Source: Saprospiraceae bacterium (GTDB taxonomy: Bacteria > Bacteroidota > Bacteroidia > Chitinophagales > Saprospiraceae). From it: 64,000 nucleotides of DNA. This document shows, in pieces, positions 7,377 through 15,887 of the stretch. The stretch's first letter is position 1, and every line of letters starts with the position of its first letter. The notes under the pieces were generated by a model. That model did no database searches, was not told the DNA's origin, and saw only the letters and a list, made by a program, of their open reading frames with translations. The translations under genes were made by a program, and so were the position numbers. The stretch is taken from contig JANQLV010000072.1 of assembly GCA_028280415.1 (NCBI GenBank), positions 1-64,000 of the forward strand, read 5' to 3'.

Positions 7377-7694
7377 ATGGAAAATAAAATCTTAGAGACA
7401 CGTAGAGTTTTTTATTATGCTAAAAAAGTATCCTGGGAATATATTTGGGTCAAAAATCCATTGTATGATGTTAACCTTCACAAAGAATATATCAGACAGG
7501 GCACATATTATAATGTCGAGGAATATATAGAGAAAGAAATCCCTAAAACAATCCGTAAAAAATGCTCTCATATTGAGTATCGTATCCAATGCCTTCATTG
7601 CAAGGGTACAAAGGGATGGGTAAGACGAAAAGATGCTAAATATTGTTCTAGTAACTGTAGAAAGTTGGCAAACAAGGAAAAAAAACATAAGTAG
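7377..7694 (+). CDS. small zinc-finger protein, 105 aa
   Basis: The C-terminal 50 residues carry CSHIEYRIQCLHC and KDAKYCSSNCRK, giving a probable C..C..C...C zinc site. The YCSSNC element is shared with the protein at 3792-4157. The N-terminal half is Tyr-rich and unlike known domains to my eye. The gene is separated from the RepA-like gene by a 200-nt gap with repeats, so it probably has its own promoter. It marks the right end of the recognisable mobile-element module. Confidence 0.6.
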   Translation: MENKILETRRVFYYAKKVSWEYIWVKNPLYDVNLHKEYIRQGTYYNVEEYIEKEIPKTIRKKCSHIEYRIQCLHCKGTKGWVRRKDAKYCSSNCRKLANKEKKHK

Positions 7695-7946
7695 TAAATA
7701 AAAAATAACATAATATTTTCCTCCTATCAAAACAACTATCGAACCTAAGTGCATTGATGATTAATGATTTGTTTTTCAAATACTTAACATCAAAGTGAAA
7801 GCGGTGTTTCTGCGACATATCTTATTGATAATCAAATAGATACACAGGCAAAAATATATCAAAATACTTTTGCGAAACCATTTTTTTACTTACCTTGCAA
7901 GTATGATTTTATAAAAACCGAGAATTCCGATCGTTACAAAAGCTTA

Positions 7947-8075
7947 CTACATTACATCCATATCAACCCCTAAAATGGAAGTGGTTGATGAGGTGTCGCT
8001 AGTGCCTCCCTTAATGTCTATTTGTTGCTTCGCATCAAGGACAAAGGCAGCTTGTTTGATTTCATCAAATTGCAT
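7947..8075 (-). CDS. 42-aa peptide with double-glycine leader
   Basis: This short ORF reads MQFDEIKQAAFVLDAKQQID, then IKGG, then TSDTSSTTSILGVDMDVM. An amphipathic leader ending in an LD..Q...IKGG motif followed by a small Ser/Thr/Asp-rich core is the pattern of Bacteroidota GG-leader natural-product or bacteriocin precursors, which C39 peptidase-transporters cleave after GG. The core has no Cys, so a lanthionine is unlikely. The gene is divergent from the 506-residue helical protein at 8203, and an inverted repeat lies between them. No maturation or export gene is adjacent. It could be a signal peptide, a bacteriocin precursor or a chance ORF; the leader fit makes chance less likely. Confidence 0.55.
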   Translation of the reverse strand: MQFDEIKQAAFVLDAKQQIDIKGGTSDTSSTTSILGVDMDVM

Positions 8076-8123
8076 AGTTATAATTTTTGGTGAATAAATA
8101 AAGGTACTATTGTCAGATATTAA

Positions 8124-8166
8124 TATACCCCAAACAATGATGCCAAATGCGCCGTGTTTGGGTATA
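8124..8166. promoter_or_regulatory. inverted repeat in a divergent promoter region
   Basis: TATACCCCAAAC (8124-8135) and GTTTGGGTATA (8156-8166) form an inverted repeat of 11 bp with a single bulged C, separated by 20 nt. It sits between the start of the GG-leader peptide gene (8075, minus) and the helical-protein gene (8203, plus). An operator that serves both genes, or a leader hairpin of the rightward gene, fits this position. Confidence 0.5.
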
Positions 8167-8202
8167 AATGAATTATTAAGATTTTAATCCAAACGACTCA
8201 AT

Positions 8203-9723
8203 ATGAAGCGGTTAGGTCAAAATGAAAAGATAATGGTAGCGCTGTATGAATTGATGGGTTTATTGCCATCGGGATTTGAGCCAAGTTTTACACCAAGACT
8301 TGATGAGTTCTATTTGTTTTTATCAAAATATAAAAAATTAACTCCGGTAGAAGCTGCTGAAAAATACTTAGGAACCAGTAAAAAAGTAAAATATCTGAAT
8401 AAACTGAAACGAAGGTTAAAAACTGCCCTTATAAGATATATAGTGGCTTATCCATCCTCAACTGAAAATAAGAATATTGCATTTTGTGAAGATTGTTATC
8501 GAGACTTCACGATTTATAAAGTTTTATTGATAAAAGGACAAAGAAATACTGGAATAGATATAGCCGAAAATTTACTCCCACGATTAGAAACTATACAACT
8601 TCATAATTTAATTCATATAGTTGCTAACGACTTAATGATACACTACGCTTCTTTTGATATAAAACCCAAATTAGTAAATAAGTACCAAGAGGTAGCAAAA
8701 ATTCAATCGGAGCTTGCTTCTATTGAAGCAAAAGTGAAATTTCATTTTAGTAATGTAGTTAGATACTGCAATAGCAAAGTAAGTTTTACACCCCGGATTG
8801 TAGAAGAATTTATAGAAGCTACAGAAGCAACTTGGCCACTTATTACGCCAAATTTATATCATATTAACCGCTGGATTTATACTATTAGAATTTTCCGATT
8901 TTATGCAGCGTATGATTACTCTAATATTATTAGATATTGTGATTTGGCCTTAGCAAATTTTCCAGATAATTATAAAAATATTAAAGCAGTTCGTTTTTTG
9001 TTCAATTATTATAAAGCACCTGCTCTTTTAGCAATCGGAAAATTAGAAGAAGCAAAAGAGGTATCAAAAAATGCAACTGCTATGATGCCTAAAGGAAGTT
9101 TTAATTGGCATGTGATGTTACTAAAAAGAATAGTAGTGTGTCTTCATGCTGGTGATTACCAAGAAGCCTATGATTTATACAAAGCTCATCAACAGAAAAA
9201 GTGTTTATACGAAAATATTACAGAGTATTGGAATATCATTCGAGGCTATTTGTACTTTTTGATTAAACAAGAAAGAATAGAATCATATTCAAACGAACGG
9301 TTTTATCTTGGAAAATTCTTAAATGAAATGCCAATATATTCTAAAGATAAATCAGGGAATAATGTAAATATCCTCATTATTCAGATTTTAGTTTACATGC
9401 AACGAAAACAACTGGGTAAGATTATTGATCGGATTGATTCCTTAAAAGAATATGTACGGGTCTATATGAGAAATCCGGAAACAATGAGAGCAAAAACTTT
9501 TATCGACATGATTATTAAGATGGAAAAATCTTATTTCGTAAAAACTGCGGTTATCCATAAAACAGAAAAATTACGAGGAAAATTAAGTCAAATTCCTATC
9601 AAGTTAAGACAGAATTTATCTATTGAAATTGTTCCATTCGAAGTATTGTGGGAGGAAATTTTAAATATGCTTGACGATAAGTTTAGACCTAGTTTGCGAA
9701 GTAAAATAGTGCAGCAAAAATAA
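8203..9723 (+). CDS. TPR-like all-helical protein, 506 aa
   Basis: There is no signal peptide and no membrane segment. Repeated helical hairpins with TPR-like spacing are visible at about 225-345 (for example YSNIIRYCDLALANFPDNYK, KAPALLAIGKLEEAKEVSKN and LHAGDYQEAYDLYKAH). The N-terminal 80 residues (FYLFLSKYKKLTPVEAAEKY, then KYLNKLKRRLK) are basic and could bind nucleic acid, though no standard HTH is clear. TPR proteins beside small exported peptides recall RRNPP-type peptide receptors of Firmicutes. That is an analogy, not homology. The divergent GG-leader peptide and the shared inverted repeat make a peptide-responsive regulator the most interesting reading. Confidence 0.6.
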   Translation: MKRLGQNEKIMVALYELMGLLPSGFEPSFTPRLDEFYLFLSKYKKLTPVEAAEKYLGTSKKVKYLNKLKRRLKTALIRYIVAYPSSTENKNIAFCEDCYRDFTIYKVLLIKGQRNTGIDIAENLLPRLETIQLHNLIHIVANDLMIHYASFDIKPKLVNKYQEVAKIQSELASIEAKVKFHFSNVVRYCNSKVSFTPRIVEEFIEATEATWPLITPNLYHINRWIYTIRIFRFYAAYDYSNIIRYCDLALANFPDNYKNIKAVRFLFNYYKAPALLAIGKLEEAKEVSKNATAMMPKGSFNWHVMLLKRIVVCLHAGDYQEAYDLYKAHQQKKCLYENITEYWNIIRGYLYFLIKQERIESYSNERFYLGKFLNEMPIYSKDKSGNNVNILIIQILVYMQRKQLGKIIDRIDSLKEYVRVYMRNPETMRAKTFIDMIIKMEKSYFVKTAVIHKTEKLRGKLSQIPIKLRQNLSIEIVPFEVLWEEILNMLDDKFRPSLRSKIVQQK

Positions 9724-9814
9724 AATATTAAAAGAGAAACTGCTCCTCATTCAATAATCTTTAGGGAAGATGCAGACTTCCGTTCGTTTCCGAAAAGTCA
9801 GAGGGGACGAGAGG

Positions 9815-9872
9815 ACACCACTTGCGTTGGACGAAACGGCTTAGGGGTTAAAAGTCCTTCGTGAGTTGGTGT
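9815..9872. other. nested inverted repeats in an intergenic region
   Basis: ACACCA (9815-9820) pairs with TGGTGT (9867-9872), and inside it GGAC (9829-9832) pairs with GTCC (9854-9857). The stretch is richer in GC than its surroundings. It lies between the TPR-like gene and the lipoprotein gene, so it may be a terminator-like or structured leader element. No known RNA family was recognised. Confidence 0.3.
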
Positions 9873-9916
9873 TTCTACTAAAATTATATTTTCTCATTTT
9901 TTAAAATTATATTTAG

Positions 9917-11929
9917 ATGAAATCCACAAAGCTCTCAACAATGCAATTGCATTTCTTTTTTCTTTTATTAATATTCCTGCTATTAAGTATTTGTGCTTGT
10001 AAAAGTGATTTACTGGAAGATGTTTCTAAAAACATTGACTCAACCGATCAAATCCAAGCTTTTCAAAGTAATTCAATACCTTCCGGAAAAGGGAAAACTA
10101 TCCTTGGTGCCAAACTTAATAATCCTTACGCCAGGACCAATGTTGAGCAAGCCTTATTCGCCATTGAAGGAGTGGCGCATTCGCTTACTCCAACGCACTA
10201 TTATCTGAAAGTCCGACCGGAGAACCGGGAACAGATTGCACTACTCGATAGCCTTGATTTAGATTGGGAAGAACAACCTGTTGATTATGAAATAGTCTAT
10301 CAGGGAGAGTACTACGAGGATGATAATCTCGCAGAAGGAGAACTACCTTGGTTTTACACTACAATTCCAGCTGATATGATCTTTCCAGCCTTTGTACCGC
10401 ATGAGGTTTTAGAAGAAATGGTGATTACTCCATATTATACGCATTTAACTTACAAAGCCTTTGAGCTTAGTGGAAACGCTGATTTGTTTGAAGGGGTAAG
10501 TACAACGGAGTGCCATTTTGATTGTTTGAACTGGCCGGAATGTTTGGAGGATGGAGTAGATTGCGAAGGAGGACTTGGAGATTGTGCACCGGGTACAGTG
10601 GGTTGGCCTTGTTGTTTACCTAGCTATGCCTTGGAGAATCCGGACGAATGTGCTGAACCGGGTGATTGTTTTCCGGGAGCCCCAGATTATCCGGATTGTC
10701 TAAATCCTGATCCTGAGTATGAAGCTTGTGGTTGCGTCATCGCTGGTGGAGTCTCGCACAAACGTCCACGGGGAAAGGTTACTGTGGAGGATACTGTACT
10801 TGACCCTGACGCTGCTACCGAAGGAGTAAGAAATGTAAAAGTGAAAACTAAACCTAATCGACTATTTAGCTTTATCTGGCGTTTGGATTATACAGATGAT
10901 AAGGGATGTTTTGATATCAATAAGAGCTATAATTCTAGCTCAATTAAATTGAAGGTGAAATTCAAAAATGCTCAAGTTCAAATCAAAGCCTTGCAGCAAT
11001 CAGCAGCTGTTTTTGCCTATCAATCCCGAACCTTTACAATTGATGGCCCGAATTATTCAGATTTGTGTATAAAATTCTTCCGAGGTGGTGACAATACAAT
11101 TAAGACTAGAGATTGGCAAGCAGCTACGGTTGTCAATGCAGTAGCGGAATATGCCAATTGGGAATTACCTTTACCTCCAGCTCCAATGAATATCTGGATT
11201 GATCGAAATAACAATGGTGCGCCGATTTATGGAGTAGCAAATATTCCTGATCTCTGCACAAGTATTGAATTGGAAGGAGGTGAGATATTGGATTATGCTG
11301 AATTTGTCGGACAATTTTTGGGAGATTTACTCGGCCTCACAGCTAATTTATTTAACTTATACTCACCTGATATCGTACTAAAAGACAGAGCAAATTCAGA
11401 TCGATTTCGTTCAACTATCTACCATGAGCTAGCTCATGTTAGTCATTATATAAAAGCTGGAGAGTGCTATTGGCGAAAAGTGAGAGCCCACGAGTTTTTT
11501 ATGGCTTTGGCTACAATTGCTGACCCGAATCAAAATAGAGATCCTTACGGCGATCCCACAAATCCTCCAACTCCAATGCCTTTATATGTAAATTACCCAA
11601 TTGTTGCACTTACGGAGTCTTGGGGTGAACATGTGGGAGTGTTATATACAGAAAGAAAATATGGAATTGTCAGTAACAATTATTTACAGGATTTAGAAAA
11701 TTTAGGAATAAGGAATAATTTTATTCCAGAAGGTTTACATTATGATTTAATGGATGGAATTGACCTTACAGATGGAAGCAACCTTGTTGATAACGTAGAA
11801 GGCGCAACACTTCTTGAATTATATCAATTGTTAAACAATGAAACTGTGGCAGATTACAGAGATGATGTATCATCCTCAACTAGTGCTACAGGGGACATTT
11901 TAAATTTATTTTCACAATATGGATATTAA
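9917..11929 (+). CDS. secreted lipoprotein with HExxH metallopeptidase motif, 670 aa
   Basis: A long hydrophobic signal (residues 9-27) ends in ICAC, so Cys28 is the likely lipid anchor. Residues 199-273 form a Cys-rich segment (CHFDCLNWPECLEDGVDCEG and so on, with about 13 Cys), probably disulfide-bonded. A beta-rich region follows, possibly a carboxypeptidase-regulatory-like domain (GKVTVEDTVL, residues 287 onward). The zinc site is TIYHELAHVSHY, with H503, E504 and H507; E567 (LTESWGEH) could be the third ligand. The protein is a likely surface-attached peptidase of unknown specificity. Its stop overlaps the next gene by 11 nt, so the two are co-translated. Confidence 0.7.
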   Translation: MKSTKLSTMQLHFFFLLLIFLLLSICACKSDLLEDVSKNIDSTDQIQAFQSNSIPSGKGKTILGAKLNNPYARTNVEQALFAIEGVAHSLTPTHYYLKVRPENREQIALLDSLDLDWEEQPVDYEIVYQGEYYEDDNLAEGELPWFYTTIPADMIFPAFVPHEVLEEMVITPYYTHLTYKAFELSGNADLFEGVSTTECHFDCLNWPECLEDGVDCEGGLGDCAPGTVGWPCCLPSYALENPDECAEPGDCFPGAPDYPDCLNPDPEYEACGCVIAGGVSHKRPRGKVTVEDTVLDPDAATEGVRNVKVKTKPNRLFSFIWRLDYTDDKGCFDINKSYNSSSIKLKVKFKNAQVQIKALQQSAAVFAYQSRTFTIDGPNYSDLCIKFFRGGDNTIKTRDWQAATVVNAVAEYANWELPLPPAPMNIWIDRNNNGAPIYGVANIPDLCTSIELEGGEILDYAEFVGQFLGDLLGLTANLFNLYSPDIVLKDRANSDRFRSTIYHELAHVSHYIKAGECYWRKVRAHEFFMALATIADPNQNRDPYGDPTNPPTPMPLYVNYPIVALTESWGEHVGVLYTERKYGIVSNNYLQDLENLGIRNNFIPEGLHYDLMDGIDLTDGSNLVDNVEGATLLELYQLLNNETVADYRDDVSSSTSATGDILNLFSQYGY

Positions 11930-12575
11930 ATTAATTTCATTTGTCTTCATATTATTAAGTTTACAATCTTGCATATCTAAAGAATGTAAAGATGCCCCAA
12001 ATCTTGATTTTGAGTTATTGGTTAATTATTTCCCGGTACAAGATACTTTCAATGTTGGTGATACGCTCTATATACAATCTGAGTTTTCTGATATGCTATA
12101 TGATCCAGGGAGGGGAATAGTTCAAGAAGTTGTGGACTTTAATCTATATACGAATATTTCTTTTAGTATAACTGTAGATGGCGAACGAATTCCTATTAAC
12201 CTACAAGATGAACAGATAATCAATATTGATGTTGAGTATGTACTGAGAGCATATTCTGATAATTCTGAAGGACTGCTGATTGATAAGCATCAATATGATG
12301 AGGAAACTTATAGTTTCAGTTTCGGAATTATTCTAAATAAAACAGGAACATATTATTTCAATAATCGCTCCGACCTTGGGGATACAAATGCTACTAGCGG
12401 CCAGCGGTTTGAGGGGCAATGTTCCAATCAAGAATTAGGAGCTTTTTATAAGGTAAATAATGGTGATGCCTACGAAAATGGATTTGGCTTTATTAAAAAT
12501 AAAGCCCCTTATGAAGCCGTGAGAGATTTTAACTTTAATATGGATGGTGGTTTTGCCTTTTATGTTAAAGAGTAA
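11919..12575 (+). CDS. small lipoprotein, 218 aa
   Basis: The signal peptide ends in LSLQSC (Cys at about 17), a good Bacteroidota lipobox. The mature part is acidic and beta-rich (YFPVQDTFNVGDTLYIQSEF), like immunoglobulin-fold or DUF5034-type lipoproteins, but no family is certain. It overlaps the metallopeptidase-like lipoprotein gene by 11 nt, so it is probably a partner at the cell surface, perhaps an inhibitor, chaperone or substrate-binding subunit. A hairpin terminator follows at 12642. Confidence 0.65.
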   Translation: MDIKLISFVFILLSLQSCISKECKDAPNLDFELLVNYFPVQDTFNVGDTLYIQSEFSDMLYDPGRGIVQEVVDFNLYTNISFSITVDGERIPINLQDEQIINIDVEYVLRAYSDNSEGLLIDKHQYDEETYSFSFGIILNKTGTYYFNNRSDLGDTNATSGQRFEGQCSNQELGAFYKVNNGDAYENGFGFIKNKAPYEAVRDFNFNMDGGFAFYVKE

Positions 12576-12641
12576 AGATTAAATTAATAGTCTTTGAATT
12601 AATGGCCTTTCAACTTACACCATAGCTTACACCGAAATAAA

Positions 12642-12673
12642 AAAGAGTTATAACAATAATGTCATAACTCTTT
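12642..12673. terminator. bidirectional hairpin terminator
   Basis: AAAGAGTTAT (12642-12651) and ATAACTCTTT (12664-12673) form a perfect 10-bp stem with flanking A and T runs. It separates the rightward lipoprotein gene from the leftward tRNA genes and can serve both. Confidence 0.7.
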
Positions 12674-12686
12674 GATTTTCAGTATG

Positions 12687-12761
12687 TCGGGGTGGCAGGA
12701 TTCGAACCTGCGACCCCCTGCTCCCAAAGCAGGTGCGCTAACCGGACTGCGCTACACCCCG
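12687..12761 (-). tRNA. tRNA-Pro (anticodon TGG)
   Basis: The minus strand gives a complete cloverleaf: acceptor CGGGGTG/CACCCCG with discriminator A, D arm GCGCAGTCCGGTTAGCGC, anticodon arm CCTGC-TTTGGGA-GCAGG (anticodon TGG), and T arm GCAGG-TTCGAAT-CCTGC. CCA is not encoded. Confidence 0.96.
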
Positions 12762-12787
12762 AATGTCTTTTTACTGTTCTTATATAG

Positions 12788-12876
12788 CGGTGAGAGCGGG
12801 ATTCGAACCCGCGGTACCCCTTTCAGAGTACGCCGGTTTAGCAAACCGGTGGTTTCAGCCACTCACCCATCTCACC
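12788..12876 (-). tRNA. tRNA-Ser (anticodon GCT)
   Basis: The minus strand folds as a class II tRNA: acceptor GGTGAGA/TCTCACC with discriminator G, anticodon arm CCGGT-TTGCTAA-ACCGG (anticodon GCT), a long variable arm (TACTCTGAAAGGGGTA) and T arm GCGGG-TTCGAAT-CCCGC. It lies 26 nt from tRNA-Pro and is probably co-transcribed with it. Confidence 0.96.
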
Positions 12877-13310
12877 ATGGGTTTCTGAAGTTCTTCTAAA
12901 CTTTCTTTGCAAGATTTTGAGTACTCCCACAATTCGCTCCAATCGCAGCGGATTACTTGTGGATACTCTCCTATCTCAGCCTAGGACAATCAAAATTCCT
13001 TCGAATTTTGCTTTTGAATTGCTAAAGGTTTGTGTTTTAGCGCGACAAAGATATGCAACCTTTCAACAAAAATCAAGTACATGAGTGAAATTATTTTCAG
13101 AAAGATTCTTTATAGTTTCTTTTGTCATAAAGTCGTCCCATACATTAATAATAAACTACTGGTTATCAATACATTACTTCTAGAACCCATTGATATTCTA
13201 TACCTCTTTTCATTCATAATGACTTAAGCTTTTGTCAGTGGTTTATCTTAAAACTCAGGCTCAAACTAGAGGCCAATAATCAGAGAGGATACTTCTAAGA
13301 AACACAGGCC
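12877..13310. other. intergenic stretch with a small hairpin
   Basis: No convincing gene. CAAAATTC (12991-12998) and GAATTTTG (13003-13010) form an 8-bp stem with a CTTC loop. The rest is AT-rich and unstructured to my eye. It must contain the promoter of the leftward tRNA genes and the end of the NACHT operon transcript. Confidence 0.4.
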
Positions 13311-15887
13311 TCATAATGATTGATTTTTGATGATGTCCTTCCCGCTGGAATGTAACATTAAAAGATTGTATACCGGATTTTCTTTTAATACTATTTCCTT
13401 CAAATACCAGAAGTTGAATAGTACAAATCCACAGTAAATAAAGAGTGGTACCCCCCAGTATGCCCAGTTAATCATTTCTTTAAAGAAATACTGTACAGGA
13501 ATTAGTATCAATATTGAAAACATAAAAAACGCTAAAGAGAATAAAAAACATTTCCCCCAAAGGTTGCCTTTACGCTGACAGGATATTATAGTCAGGAAGG
13601 TCGGAACAGCAAATAGTGCGTTCTGACATAATTCCCGAAACGTTAATTTTTTCTTGAATTTTCTAAATACAAAAACAAATAAACTCGTCAGCCCTGTAAC
13701 AAATAACATAAATATTATCCATAGTATTAGCTCAAATCGATTTAAAAAGGTGATGTTGAAAAATAAAAAGCTATTAGTATTTCTATGCGCTTCGAATAGC
13801 AATTCCGGGTATTCAAATTCATAGGGCCGACTCAGATCAAATGCTATATATTGATCCTTCCTAAATAAAGGTATATTATAACTAACAGTGTCAGCAGTGT
13901 TTATATATAAATCATGATACCCGACGATTTTTTCTATATAGATGTCCATGGTATCAAATAATGAAAAAGAAAAGGTAAAGTATTCCTCATCTAAATTTAG
14001 AGGAACAAAATCCCACATATATGATGAAGAAATTATAAAATTATAACTATAACGATCCTCCCGGATGATTTGGGATTTAACTTCCTGTTCAAACTGCTTG
14101 ATCTCTTTTAATACTTGCAGAATTAAATCAATATCTTCTCCTTTTGACGCTCTTGATTTAAAATATTCAATTTTTAAATCGTACCAATCCGCAGGTGAAG
14201 TAATATGTGGCTGATCAGATACGCTTACAATATTATTGACAATTGCGCTATCCGAAGGTTCACCCCAAAAAGAATAATCAACTCCTTGTACAAGAGGCAT
14301 AGAAGAATTTAGAATATGTTCTGGAAAGTCTTCCAAGACTTTTAGAATAAAGCTATCCTCGATAATTAAATTTAAAGAATCAAAAATCCCGTTCAAACTA
14401 TCTCTGGTTCTTATTTCCTCAATGCTTAATTCAAAAAATAATGAATCCGACCAAGAAAGATCAAAAAAGTTTAAATCTATATTTTCTTCAAAAATACTAT
14501 CCCGAAATTTTGATATTTTATCGTAAAGCTGGTTGTGTAAAACTTCCAGGTTTTCATTCAAATCTCTTAGTTTTTCTTTTTTTTCGTATAAAGCGTAAAA
14601 ATCAAAATTCAAAGAATCCAAAATATTAATATTCTTCTTCAAAGAATTAACAGTCTGAATATTATCTTCCAGTTCTCTAATATCTCCAAGAAGTATCGGG
14701 TCAGTATTAAGTTGCAAAAATTTGGATAAGTCTAAAAAGGTGGTGTCCGCAAAAGCAAGAAAATCCTTTACTTTTAAAGTATCTTCATAATTAATACTTT
14801 GAGGAAAAAGGGTATTTTTGACATCTGAAAAACTATCTATTCGTTGTTTATATTTTTCAATATTATTATAATTTTTAATTTGCCTATCTAATTCTTCGGG
14901 ACTATAGGTCCAGGCATAAGCATTATTGACAAATAAATTCTTTTTAAATGAAAATTTCAATAAATCCGAAAATCCTACCAGATTAAATCCGAAGAATACT
15001 AAAAAAAGTAAAGCATATAATAATTTGGAAAATGGTTTTTCAAGGCCATTTTTTTGTTTATTTAATTGAGACAGATTCGCTTTTCTTCTCAATAATTGTC
15101 CTACGGTCAAGGAAGGGTTCTCTCTGATTAAATTGAGATTATATTCCCAGATACTTCTTTCTTTTATAAAACCCAAATCGCGAAAACAAAAATCGATTAG
15201 TCCCCCACGCCTAAAACTCAAATTGCCTTTTACATAACCAATAATTACCGGTAATAATATTTTAAGAGAAACTTTTTTAAGCTGGTATTTTTCAAACGAT
15301 CTATTGAAAAGGTAATTCCACGAATCTTTTTCCCAATCCGTTTGCTCATGACACCTCTTTATCCCGCGACTAATATCATTTCGCAATTTTTGATCTAAAT
15401 ACAAAAATGGATGATCCGTTTCTTTAAAAGAAAAAGCATACCAGCTTTCTTTATCTTTAGTCAATTCGTAAAGCACCGCAGGGATTTCATGCTTCTGAAG
15501 TAAAAGTAGATCGTCTTCAATATGAGTAGAATCCAGACGTCTGCCTATGATTGAGGATATATAAAAATGAATATAAAAATCATTCGTATAACCATAAATC
15601 TGAATTAAAAATTTTACAGCTTTTACACTTTTGATTCTGGCCAGAATCATTATATTTTTAATCAGAAAAGATGAATCTTCAACTCCATGTTCCTCAATAC
15701 TACGGTTAATATAAGGAAGTGCCGCATTTCCGAAAATTACAATTGCATCAATTAATTCATTAATGAGCTCTTTTTGTGTTTCCCTGTGAAGCAGTCCGAG
15801 TAATATTGGTAAGGATTTAGTAATCCGCCCTTTTTTGAGCGCATTAACTCTGGAAAGCCGGATCATATGATTTGATTGCTTTTTCAT
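13311..15887 (-). CDS. HEAT-like membrane protein paired with a NACHT ATPase, 858 aa
   Basis: Residues 1-220 are HEAT-like helical repeats (KSLPILLGLLHRETQKELIN and ALPYINRSIEEHG). A first membrane segment is at about 288-306, followed by about 400 predicted extracytoplasmic residues. That region has a coiled-coil part rich in Leu/Asp/Asn (about 380-470) and a beta-rich part. Further membrane segments lie at about 715-737, 780-802 and 812-828, with a short cytoplasmic tail. I recognise no family for the whole protein. Its ATG overlaps the NACHT gene stop by 4 nt, so it is the second gene of a coupled pair. Likely partner, effector or membrane scaffold of the NACHT protein; no nuclease or protease motif was seen. 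Confidence 0.65.
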   Translation of the reverse strand: MKKQSNHMIRLSRVNALKKGRITKSLPILLGLLHRETQKELINELIDAIVIFGNAALPYINRSIEEHGVEDSSFLIKNIMILARIKSVKAVKFLIQIYGYTNDFYIHFYISSIIGRRLDSTHIEDDLLLLQKHEIPAVLYELTKDKESWYAFSFKETDHPFLYLDQKLRNDISRGIKRCHEQTDWEKDSWNYLFNRSFEKYQLKKVSLKILLPVIIGYVKGNLSFRRGGLIDFCFRDLGFIKERSIWEYNLNLIRENPSLTVGQLLRRKANLSQLNKQKNGLEKPFSKLLYALLFLVFFGFNLVGFSDLLKFSFKKNLFVNNAYAWTYSPEELDRQIKNYNNIEKYKQRIDSFSDVKNTLFPQSINYEDTLKVKDFLAFADTTFLDLSKFLQLNTDPILLGDIRELEDNIQTVNSLKKNINILDSLNFDFYALYEKKEKLRDLNENLEVLHNQLYDKISKFRDSIFEENIDLNFFDLSWSDSLFFELSIEEIRTRDSLNGIFDSLNLIIEDSFILKVLEDFPEHILNSSMPLVQGVDYSFWGEPSDSAIVNNIVSVSDQPHITSPADWYDLKIEYFKSRASKGEDIDLILQVLKEIKQFEQEVKSQIIREDRYSYNFIISSSYMWDFVPLNLDEEYFTFSFSLFDTMDIYIEKIVGYHDLYINTADTVSYNIPLFRKDQYIAFDLSRPYEFEYPELLFEAHRNTNSFLFFNITFLNRFELILWIIFMLFVTGLTSLFVFVFRKFKKKLTFRELCQNALFAVPTFLTIISCQRKGNLWGKCFLFSLAFFMFSILILIPVQYFFKEMINWAYWGVPLFIYCGFVLFNFWYLKEIVLKENPVYNLLMLHSSGKDIIKNQSL

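Noticed and set aside
7392-7754. Minus-strand 120-aa hydrophobic ORF
   Set aside because: It is antisense to the zinc-finger gene at 7377-7694, whose Cys motif is clearly real.
12672-12899. Plus-strand 75-aa ORF (GWQDSNLRPPAPKAGALTGL...)
   Set aside because: It is the translation of the antisense of tRNA-Pro and tRNA-Ser; GDSNLRPPAPKAGAL-type peptides are a known artefact of tRNA loci.
13030-13227. 65-aa plus-strand ORF downstream of the tRNAs
   Set aside because: Composition is typical of AT-rich non-coding DNA; no promoter or motif.
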